From positions 8,449 through 30,109 of the forward strand of contig JAABOA010000038.1 of the NCBI GenBank assembly GCA_015680635.1: 21,661 bases of DNA, read 5' to 3'. The notes beneath the pieces were generated by a model. The model was not told where the DNA came from and ran no database searches. It worked only from the letters and a program-made list of their open reading frames with translations. This document shows positions 1 through 8,800 of this stretch, piece after piece; within the stretch, counting starts at the first letter, position 1; each line of letters begins with the position of its first letter. Both the position numbers and the translations under genes were made by a program. Origin of the DNA: Lunasporangiospora selenospora. Lineage: Eukaryota; Mortierellomycota; Mortierellomycetes; Mortierellales; Mortierellaceae.

Positions 1-30
1 GAAAAAAGAAAAAAGAAAAAAAAAAAAGAG
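1..30. repeat. A-rich purine low-complexity tract
   Basis: The window opens with a run of A broken by single G bases, with no coding content. It lies upstream of the J-domain chaperone gene and may be part of its promoter; A/T-rich purine tracts are common in fungal promoters (inference). No heat-shock element array of nGAAnnTTCn type was seen between here and the start codon. Confidence 0.6.
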
Positions 31-169
31 GAGACTGGCGTCCTTTCACTACTTTGCTTCCTATTCCTTTCACATAAAGCCTCGTACTGCCTCACATCAT
101 TTCTCATAATCGACTTGGACATCCTACCCCCTGCTACCCTTCTGCTGATCAGCCAAAGCCTCATCCATC

Positions 170-1420
170 ATGGGCCAGGACTACTATGCGATTCTGGGCG
201 TGGCCAAGGACGCAACCGAGGATCAGATCAAGAAGGCATATCGCAAGCTTGCACTCAAATTCCACCCGGACAAGGTAGGCGCACATCTCCCACCTCTATC
301 CAGTCTCTTGGATTTGTACGATTGATCCAGACAGGAAGTCCATGGGCAGCACAGGAAAGGGATTTTTACCTAATCGTTCGTTTGCAATTTCTCTACACAG
401 AACTCGTCTGAAGATGCCAAAAAAAAATTTCACGATATCTCTGAGGCCTACGAGGTTCTAAGTGATAAGGACAAGCGTGCTGTATTTGACCAGTATGGTG
501 AAGAGGGCCTCAAAGGAGGAGGGCCTATGCCCGGTGGCCCTGATGGCGCTGGTGGTTTCCCCGGCGGGTTCTCAGGGTTCCCAGGAGGTGGAGGGGGGAC
601 CTTTAACTTTTCTTCGGGTGGCAGAGGCGGTGGTGGCAGCGGATTCCAGCCAACAGATGCAGAGGATATCTTTAAGCAGTTCTTTGCTGCCTTTGGAGGT
701 GGGGGTGGTGGTGGAGGCGCGGGCATGGGAGGTATGGGAGGTATGGGAGGCATGGGAGACGATGAAGGTATGGGAGGGGCCAGTGCACGATTTGGCGGTC
801 ACCCTGGGATGAGAGCGGGTATGGGAAGCCGAGGCGGTCGACCCCGTCCACAGCATCCAGCAGCACAGCCAGAGAAACCCCCAGAGCTTGTGCGTCCACT
901 AGCCGTCTCGCTTGAAGATCTTGCCAAGGGTGTCACCAAACGGCTCAAGGTGACCCGCAAGGTCCGGTCTGGAGAAGGCTCCGGTCGCTCAACAGAAAAG
1001 ATCCTAACGATCGATGTCAAGCCAGGATGGAAGGCGGGTACCAAAATTCGATTCCCACGAGAGGGTGACGAGTTTCCGAACGGGGAGATCCAGGACATTG
1101 TCTTTACTCTTGAGGAGAAGCCACACCCCGTGTTTACTCGCGCGGGAGATGACCTAGTGATGACGCTGGAACTGACTCTGGTTGAGGCCCTCACAGGGTT
1201 TTCGAAGACTGTAAAGACAATTGATGGCAAGACGCTCCCAATTTCAGCGAGTAGCTCCAAGGTCACCCAGCCGGGACAGGAAGAGAGATTTCCTGGAGAA
1301 GGCATGCCTATCTCGAAGAAGTTAGGTCAAAAGGGTGACATGATTGTCAAGTTTTCGGTTAAGTTCCCGCCCCAGCTTACGCCTGCCCAGCGAGAAGGAA
1401 TCAAGAAAGTCCTTGGTTAA
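170..1420 (+). CDS. SIS1: Class II J-domain co-chaperone (Hsp40, Sis1/DNAJB type)
   Basis: Stimulates the ATPase of Hsp70 and delivers unfolded clients to it, in cytosol and nucleus. Two exons, 170-274 and 401-1420, with a 126-base GT-AG intron in phase 0 right after the HPDK motif; the product is 374 residues. The N-terminal J domain (about residues 1-70) has the invariant HPD at 32-34. Then comes a long Gly/Phe and Gly/Met-rich linker (about 75-195) containing the conserved patch [14 protein letters not shown]. Two C-terminal substrate-binding domains follow, with [13 protein letters not shown] near their start and a typical end, [14 protein letters not shown]. There is no CxxCxGxG zinc finger, which separates it from class I (Ydj1/DnaJ). 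Length fits Sis1 (352) and DNAJB1 (340), the excess being the Gly linker. The start is the only ATG that gives a complete J domain. A Gly/Met repeat is encoded at about 721-777. It converges with the Zn transporter gene. Confidence 0.95.
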
Positions 1421-1761
1421 AGGGATATGAATCGAAAGGGCATTGACCACCAATTACACATGAAACTAGGGTAGGTTCAAGTTGATTGTTAACGGGAGGC
1501 AAAATAGTCGTTCGTATCGGGCCAATCTCATGGACTAACATTTTTATTTTTATTTTTAAGCAGACATACAATTTATACATATTACATCAATGAAACTTCA
1601 ATTTATATTATTTTTGATTATGGTCAACTTTGAAGCGAATGCTCCACATCAAATAGACTTGGGTTCTTTCTGAAGAAAGGCACTGTGCAACTCTTGCTTA
1701 GGTGGTTTCCCATGTCTTTTCAAAAAGAAATGGGACTTATTTGGTGCCTCATTGTTCCTGT
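1421..1761. other. Convergent 3' intergenic region
   Basis: 341 bases between the stop codons of two convergent genes. It is AT-rich, with a T-rich stretch at about 1541-1558 and AT-rich sequence to about 1620, as expected for fungal 3' UTRs and polyadenylation regions. On the minus strand an AATAAG-like hexamer occurs at about 1735-1742, a candidate poly(A) signal for the transporter. No gene was seen here. Confidence 0.6.
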
Positions 1762-3839
1762 TTACCTCTTGATAGGAAGGGTGCAACAATTACCGACATC
1801 ACATGGTTCTTCACCATCAACACACAACAGTGAGCAACAATTGTCATCTGTTGGTTCTGCTTGGGGGCGATTCTCAACATTCGGTGTAGTATTCAACGCA
1901 CGAGCTCCAACCGATGATGAGGATGCAACGATCGTAGATCCATAGCCAGGCTCGTAAATGTCAGGGAGATTCTCATGACTTGTGGAAAGACTTGAGGCTG
2001 CGCCTATTCCTGCAGTGGATGGACTCTCCATACCCGATTTTGCCAGTGACCACGACGACAGTAGTTTTTGTCCATCCTCCTCGGATCCTTGGGCTCTTCT
2101 TAATTTTACATTCAATAGGGAATTCTTCATGGTCATTGCTCCTACAGCCATTCCAGGGAACTCGGGCTGGATCGTGGTCGAGTGGACACCGGCACGATGC
2201 ATAATCTTCTTGACCGATCGTGAGACCCGCTCGAAGGCCTCTTGATTCGAGACGCGGACATGGAGTGAGGCCACCATTTTGATATTGGTCAATTGCCATA
2301 TATGAAGATCATGGATGGACTCTACATCGGGAATAGCCATGATCTCTTTACGAATCTCCTCAATCTCAACCCCAACAGGGACTCCTTGAAGTAACACAAA
2401 TGATGCCGATCGGACCAGGGGGAGGGCGGAATGTACAATGATTCCCACAATGAACAGACTGGATAGGGAAAGAGAGAGAGCAGTAATGAGTGCGTGTTTG
2501 TGTCACAGAGAACATCCACAACGAGATCAGAGCTATGCGAGGATGGACGATCAACGGTCATGTTCGGTCTTTGAAAATACCTGATAATAGGGTCCATATA
2601 GAAGCGCCAAGATAAGTCAGTTAGCCAGATAAACAAGGCTGATACAATGACACCGACTGATCCAAGGGCATCACCGAGGACATGGAGGAAAATACCATGC
2701 ATGTTTAAGTCATCGCCTGAGGGGCCATTCTTGTCTTCATGATCATGGTTGTGGTCATGGTTGTGACCATGTTCATGATCGTCTCCATGCTCCCGATTGG
2801 CACTCTTCCCCAATCGGGGTTCGATGTTCACTACAACTAAGCCGTCTTCTGATCGCTCCAATCCTTGGCTGAGACTCGTCTCGTTTGGTGCGGCCATAGT
2901 CTCAGCTGTACTGGTCTTTTCGTCAAACTCATATTTTTCATCTCTCTGAACCTGTTGCTGGACATCAAGCGCTGCTTGCTGTAGGTTGTGGAGGTTTTCC
3001 TGCCTCAGTGGTGAGATCCGTTCAAGCGAGGATTGGTATCGTAAGGCAGGACGGTCCTCTTCGGGCTTTTGCTGATGCTCTTGTCCTTCCTTCGGTGGAA
3101 TTGCGGTGGGGTCACCGGTTTTGTTATTATCCTTGGACTTGGGGCCGTGGCTATGGCCATGGGAATGCCCATGGCTGTGACCAATATGGGAGTGGTCATG
3201 GAAGAGGAAGAGTCCAAGCAAGTTGCAGGCCAAACCAATACTTCCGACGACCAGTACCAACTTTGGGTTTGCGATGTCTAGTCCATAAAAGGGACATTGA
3301 GTTAGTCCCTGAAAGTTTAAGGAGAAGCTGGGCACATCTCTGTTCACAGCCATGAGTCTCTCTCTCTCTCTCCTTCCCTTCCTCTCTCTCTCCCTTTTTT
3401 ACCTTTAGGGCTGAAGAAGCGTTCAATGGCATCCAAGAAGATTGAGAAGCAGAGAGCGAGCAGGAAGACGCCATTGTAAAGCGCACCCAGTAGCTCTGCA
3501 CGCTGCCATCCATACGAGAGGCTCGCCTGCCATTTTGTCTTTGCTGCCAGCTATCCGAGAAGAGCGATAAAGCGGGCAGGATGACAATTCGTTAGAGATT
3601 GAGTCACTAATTGAGGGAAGGAGGCATACAAAGAAGACGGGAGCAAGAAGGAATGAGGAACTTACACGGATGGCATAGAGGGCGATAATCTGTGAAAGTA
3701 CATCTGAGAGCATGTGGAAGGCATCGGCTATGAGGGCGAGCGATCCGGTCGTGTATCCAACGATAATCTCTGCCAGGAAGACAATGATATTCAGGACCAG
3801 CAGGAAGATGATCCGGCCTGACCGAGTGAAGAACGGCAT
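1762..3839 (-). CDS. ZRC1: Vacuolar-type Zn2+ transporter, cation diffusion facilitator family (Zrc1/Cot1-like)
   Basis: Proton-coupled antiporter expected to move Zn2+ (possibly Co2+) into the vacuole for storage and detoxification. Four exons: 3839-3666, 3550-3403, 3277-2581, 2458-1762; introns of 115, 125 and 122 bases; 571 residues. The family's metal-binding HxxxD pairs are present in TM2 (H42, D46 in ADAFHMLSD) and in TM5 (LHVLGD). The reading SYGWQRAELLGALYNGVF crosses into TM3 exactly as in Zrc1, and HDLHIWQL marks the cytosolic C-terminal domain. The TM4-TM5 loop is long, with two His clusters: alternating HSHG units (about residues 130-147) and an HEHGHNHDHNHDHE stretch (about 250-265). 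The C-terminal tail has six Cys in the pattern CC-x3-C-x6-C-x4-CC. Start chosen at MPFFTRSG because TM1 follows directly; an upstream in-frame extension is low complexity. Zrc1 and Cot1 cannot be told apart here. Confidence 0.95.
3359..3394. repeat. CT-rich microsatellite-like tract inside transporter intron 2
   Basis: Imperfect (TC)n/(CCTT) run on the plus strand, lying wholly within the second intron (3402-3278) of the Zn transporter. In the transcript it reads as GA-rich. It has no coding role. Confidence 0.7.
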
Positions 3840-4260
3840 TATGAGCGGTGTATATATGGGATTCGGAGAAGTAGGTTTGGGGTATGGGCTCCTTCCAGAG
3901 GTACAGGTGCCGCGTCGAGAACAAAATTGATGCGACTGGAAATGGGAGAATGAGAAATGAATGAAAGGATGGAGAAATGAGAAATGAGACGAGGAGAGAT
4001 GAATCCTTATTTTAAAAATGGCGTTGCTCGGATGGACCTTTGGAGGAGGTGGAAAGGGGAGAGAGAGGGGTGCAGGCGCAACTGAATCGAGTGAGGCGCG
4101 GCGCAAAAGGGACAATGAGCAGAAGAGACGGACGGGGCAGGGCAGGGTAGGCGGGCAAACAAAGACCCTATTTCCACGGTTTTGAAAAATGTGCCGAGAG
4201 GAAGAGAAGAAGAGATGAGAGGATACAGAGAAACGGGAGAGGGGCAGAGGAACTTGCTCT
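3840..4260 (-). promoter_or_regulatory. Upstream region of the Zn transporter
   Basis: On the transporter's sense strand this is a CT-rich stretch, typical of fungal promoters and 5' UTRs, with a TTTAAAATA element near 4010-4018 that could act as a TATA-like box about 170 bases from the start. The plus strand shows short repeats of GAGAAATGA at about 3950-3990 and GGGCA/GGGTA repeats at about 4134-4158. No Zap1-type element (ACCTTNAAGGT) was found here. Limits are approximate. Confidence 0.35.
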
Positions 4261-4483
4261 GGCCGCCGATAATACGGAGTTGGAGCGGCTGCGCTTCCCG
4301 GATAGAGTCGGGGTTTGCCTATTCACCTTTTCTGTGATATGCCCATGGTCTTCTGTGCTGTGGGTTGTCCCCAGAATTCAGAGCACCTCCTTCCACTACC
4401 CTTACGTATTGCCTAGTTCACTGCCTGGTAATGGCTACCCAGAACTCAGATCGGGCAAGAGTTCAGTATCGAGTGGCAGAGGA

Positions 4484-4835
4484 TGACAGACCTGTCAAAG
4501 TCGTCGGACTATGAACTTTCTCGCAAAAATCCCTCACCTGCAGTTGCGTGTGTTTGACAGGCGCCCCGAGCGCTCTGAATGGGCAAGCCTGTCAAACAAG
4601 ATTCAGGCAGGGGCTAATTTTTGGGCAGGAGGGAGGCTCATCTTCTCCCGAAGCCTTGTTCCGTCCTTCCCGAACCCCTCGTGCTGTCCTGCTAGTCTGT
4701 TGGGATTTCTGTGGATACCAACAAAGATGCACGTCAAAATTCAAAAAATGCCTCGTCTATCATTGGAGAACAAGAACTGAAAATGAGCCTTTTTTTTTAT
4801 ACTTCTTTTGTTGCAACTCATCTCTTCCTGTCAAA
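4484..4835. promoter_or_regulatory. Cluster of TGACAG/CTGTCA sites, candidate cis-regulatory module
   Basis: The nonamer CCTGTCAAA occurs at 4491-4499, 4588-4596 and 4827-4835, and its complement TTTGACAGG at 4553-4561. The core hexamer TGACAG also occurs at 4484-4489, facing CTGTCA at 4492-4497 across 2 bases. TGACAG is the known core of TALE-class homeodomain binding sites (TGIF/MEIS/PKNOX group). That a TALE factor binds here is inference. The nearest start codon is that of the Zn transporter, 645-1000 bases away. Confidence 0.4.
4551..4598. repeat. Perfect 12-bp inverted repeat containing TTTGACAGG / CCTGTCAAA
   Basis: The left arm TGTTTGACAGGC (4551-4562) and right arm GCCTGTCAAACA (4587-4598) are exact reverse complements with a 24-base spacer. 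Each arm carries the nonamer that recurs nearby. It could be a symmetric protein-binding site or the stem of an RNA hairpin. Confidence 0.75.
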
Positions 4836-5806
4836 ATCGGAGAACCCAAGTAAAGCTCAGTGGTTTGCTCCGCATCTGAAATTTGACCGCTATCATGGGG
4901 AAAAGCGATGTTGGACTTTTTAGTCGCGGTTTGGCGTTCGCTTGTTGTCCTATCGATGTGTTACTTTTAAAGCAATCTACCAGCATTTTCTCCCACCTTT
5001 CTCCTCAACTTCACATTCCCCCATCCCCCCAATCTTCCACCCCCCCCCCTTTACATTATTAACTCCCTTTTTTTCTCGGGACGAAGCTAAAATATGATTA
5101 TTCGCCCTTCCTTCCCTTTACTATGCCCTGTCGCCCTTCCTTCACACTCCAACGCCCCACAAACACACCTACAAACGCCACGCGCTTTCATATTTATCCT
5201 ACGATACAGGATCTTCTAGAAACTGCGACGTCCCTATTCACCATCGTTCCACAGAACCTTTCCATAGAGCCCTTCATTTTTATTATTATTATGATTGTAT
5301 CTTACAGTCTCGTTTCCTATTGGAACCAAACTCTTTAGGGCATATGGTCTTGAGATAAAGAAAAGAAAGAAAATAATTAACAAAGAGGCAAAGATGGCCA
5401 GGGATCCAACGCCTCCTTGGTTTTGACACAGAAAGACTCTTCTCTTCTCGAATCATGAGGGACTAGAAGGGATAGAGGTGGGTAAAAGAAGGAAGGGGAA
5501 GGATTGGAGCTCTGTTGTATCCCCTCCCTCCTCCCTACTTGACCTACCATTATCTGTAGTCTTCGCAATCATTTCTCTCCCAAGCCCTGGGTCTCTATCA
5601 TGCACGTCCTGCTTCGAAGAAATTTTGCTTCTACAGTTCATACGATGTTTGCGTGTCAACTTAAACCACACTCTCGCCAGATTTTTCGACCTTTGTGAAC
5701 GTTGGGACCATCGTGTTACATCTCATGCACATTTTTTCCTGGTTTGGTGCAAGGGTGCTTTAGTACAAAATAATACAATAGATAACCACTACATCTACTA
5801 CTCCAA

Positions 5807-8800
5807 CTACTGCTGCAGAGGCTGTGGTGGCTGCTGCAGTTGCTGTCTCATCGATGAAATGTATCTCAACAACAGCTGCAATGCGTTTGTATGAGGGGTT
5901 GGCTCTCCATTCCTGGTCACCTCCTCAAAAGCACCTTCGAGTCTAGCTTGTACCATAGGCAAGATCCGTGACATATGGTCGACCAACAATGGGTCGCGAG
6001 GATTCAAGCGCAAAAATATTTCCTGCAGCCATGTCAATTTGATCCCCAGGTTGTTCTGACTGCTATTAACTGCCCCCGCCCCCCCTGCACTTGCATCTGT
6101 CTGACTAGACGCTTCCTCACTAGCAAGATGGTGTGTCAGCGCTAAGAGCACTGGCTGGCTTAACGTGCCCGACGGATTGGCTTCTGTGGCCTGAAAAACA
6201 GCCCGTGGCGATACCTTGGAACAGAGCTGGAACACAACGTTTCCATCATTGGTCGATAGTGCTTGCGTAAACGCTTTTTCGTAATCACCGTATGCAATCA
6301 GTTGATTTAGTGCGCTCTGTTGCTGATGCTGCCTCGACTCGGAAGGCGAGCCCATCGGCTGAGACGTTCTCCTTGATCCTTGACTTCCTGCCCCCGCCAC
6401 AGTCCCATAATTGACAGGCTCATCGCCCTGGAGGGCACGTTGAAGCCCATTGGTCACGCTGCGGCGATGGTCCTGTACGGGATTGGTCCCAAATGGATGT
6501 TGCATTCCTGTTACCCCCATGTCCATAGGAGGATGAGATTGTCCATGCAATTGCATCCTTGGCACTTGTGCGAGCTGGCCCTGTATCGCATCCACTGTCG
6601 TTACTACCCTCTTCAGACCCATCACTAGCTCTCCAGTGCTCTCCATATCTCTGCCAGAGATCTTGGTCAGTTCCTCAATCCCACCAAGGAATGCCGAGTG
6701 CATCTGCTGGAACATGGCATGAGTTGCCTTTTGGTATGAGGGGATCAACACCTTCGAGAAACTATCCTTGAACGACTCTTCGATTGAGGGCTTTATGGTC
6801 GTCGCCACCTGGTTCGTCAGCTTGCTCATGAATGCCGAGCTACCAAGTACTCGTTCGACTTGTTCATTTACTGCAGATTCGATGGACGTGGGCAATGTCT
6901 ATTAATGTTCCCCGATAAAGTAGAGCATTTGTATGGTTAGAATACCTCTTCCAAATTGCAGTATTTGAACATCTCTAGTTCTTCTCAACGACTCTTAATC
7001 CACATTAAAATTTACCTTGGCCACAATATCACTAAGAGTTCGTGAGAGCTGACGTTCCACTGCGGACCCAACAATCTTGTTTAGCGCCGGAATAACCGAC
7101 TGCTGCATCTCTTTGTTCACAGTCTGGACGAGAACTTGCTCGGTATTGGTGCTCAATGCTTGGGACACCATTTTCAAAATCGCTTCCTGTCGCATTAATT
7201 GATTCTCTTCCACCTTGTGGTACTGCTGCTCTAATTCTGCACTCAATCGTTTCTCAATCCTAGCCGAGATTCCTTCTTCCATGCTCTGCATCATTGATTG
7301 CAGGTCCGAGATGGAAACCGTCGCCTGGTCATTCGAAAATAGGGCAGAGGATGTCTGCGTTTGGAGCCCAGTGGTTGAGCCAGTGGTCGAAGATTGTGCC
7401 GATGAACTGGCGCTAGTCTGCTCTTGTTGGCGAGCAGCCTGTTGCCGTCCACTACTTGCTCCCCCTCCTCCACGCTTGGACGACTCGGATGACCCTGTTT
7501 TGTCCTTCTTGGCCGATGCGCTAGATGCTTCCTGAACAGACATGTCTTGGCTACCCTTACGACCCATACGAGCAGAGGTGGTCATCTTTGGTGACTCTTT
7601 CTTATCACTACCTTCCACTGCCCCTCCATGACCCTCCGTACCCAGGACTGTCACAGAGCCAGGGACCGTAGCGGCCGCGGCAGCAGCAGCCGCGGCAGCA
7701 TTCCTCTTCTTCTCTTTTAATTTCGCAATCGCTCCGTTAATCACAGGACCATGGAGCTTGAGAGCCTTTTCTGGCTCCTTTTCTGTCGCCACAATTTCTG
7801 CCACTGATGATTGCGTTCCCACAGTTTGTTCTATGGCCTGCTCTTCCATTGCAGGTGTAGTTTCACCTGCTTCAGGACCCTTGGTTGCCGATGATCCAGC
7901 CAGCTTGGGCCCTCCCACTCCTACTCCTCCGGCACTGATTAGAGTGCTGGTAGATGATACTGAGGCTGTCACTTGCTTGCTACCTTGCTTTCCTTTGGGC
8001 TCGGTAGCCTTGGAGGCAGGTGGTGAAGTAGTAAAGGTATGACACTTGTGCTTATCGTGAGGTTCTAGCCCTTTGATAATATACTGTTGGACGGCCTTGG
8101 TCTGGATGCAGTAAACGGAGAAGCCATTGTACTCTGGCGAGGAATCTGGGATCACAACAAAGCTGATGACCTGTTGTGGCATAGGGTACTCAATCATAAA
8201 TTCAAACTTGGCACCACAGGATGCTCCATCACTTGCCAACAGTCTTGATTTGATGTACTGTGCCTGGCTCGAGGATCCTAGAGGAGGAGGCCCACCTCCT
8301 GAACGAGCAGTTCCTGACGAGGATGAGACACTGATTTTGAGTCCAAAGAGTGACAATCGCGCACTGTTGGCTAGGACCAGACTTGAGGTTTCAAAGTCAA
8401 AACCCATAAAGTTGAACATTCTCATATCCTGCAGCCTCGAGACAGCCTTTCCAAGAGATGAGCGACGCGCTGAAGAAGGAGGCTCCTTGAAGATAAAGAG
8501 ATCCAACAGAGCAGATCCTGTAACATCCCATAGACCCAGTTCCGTTCCGCGGCGGCATGCCGTGACCAAACACCGAGCAGCGGTTTTTTCTATCTCGTCA
8601 ATGAGCATTGCGTTTGTAACACCGAGACCTCCATGAGGAACAAATTCGTGAAGAAAAGTGGCTGATGTCGCATTGATCGCCCAGTACTTGACTGTGCCAT
8701 CTTCGCTTGCTGTGACAATGACGGAGCCATCCGGCGAGAAAGAGATATCATTAATTGTCTATTTTAGCAAGAAAAAAGTGCCCAAAAAGAGCGTGTTAAG

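Larger units (their letters stand above)
4261..5806. other. Intergenic region without a recognisable gene
   Basis: About 1.5 kb between the transporter promoter and the EDC4 stop codon. Both strands contain only short reading frames of atypical composition, and no exon chain or family motif could be built. The section 4430-4840 holds a cluster of TGACAG/CTGTCA sites (separate entries). The section 4980-5150 is strongly pyrimidine-rich with C-runs and looks promoter-like for a plus-strand transcript, but no gene follows. The last few hundred bases probably carry the EDC4 3' UTR. Confidence 0.5.

Noticed and set aside
448-753. Proline-rich reading frame on the minus strand
   Set aside because: It is the reverse complement of the Gly-rich linker of the J-domain chaperone, a shadow of its GGN codons.
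3401-3411. Near match to a Zap1 zinc-responsive element (one base off)
   Set aside because: It sits on the exon 2 splice donor of the transporter rather than in the promoter, and is best explained by coding and splice constraint.
4431-4514. 27-codon frame starting MATQNSDRARVQYRV
   Set aside because: The composition looks protein-like, but no credible donor site or following exon could be found and no family is recognised. It may be chance or a remnant.
5478-5894. 138-codon plus-strand frame running into the EDC4 3' end
   Set aside because: Composition is atypical, its end is antisense to EDC4 codons, and no motif was recognised.
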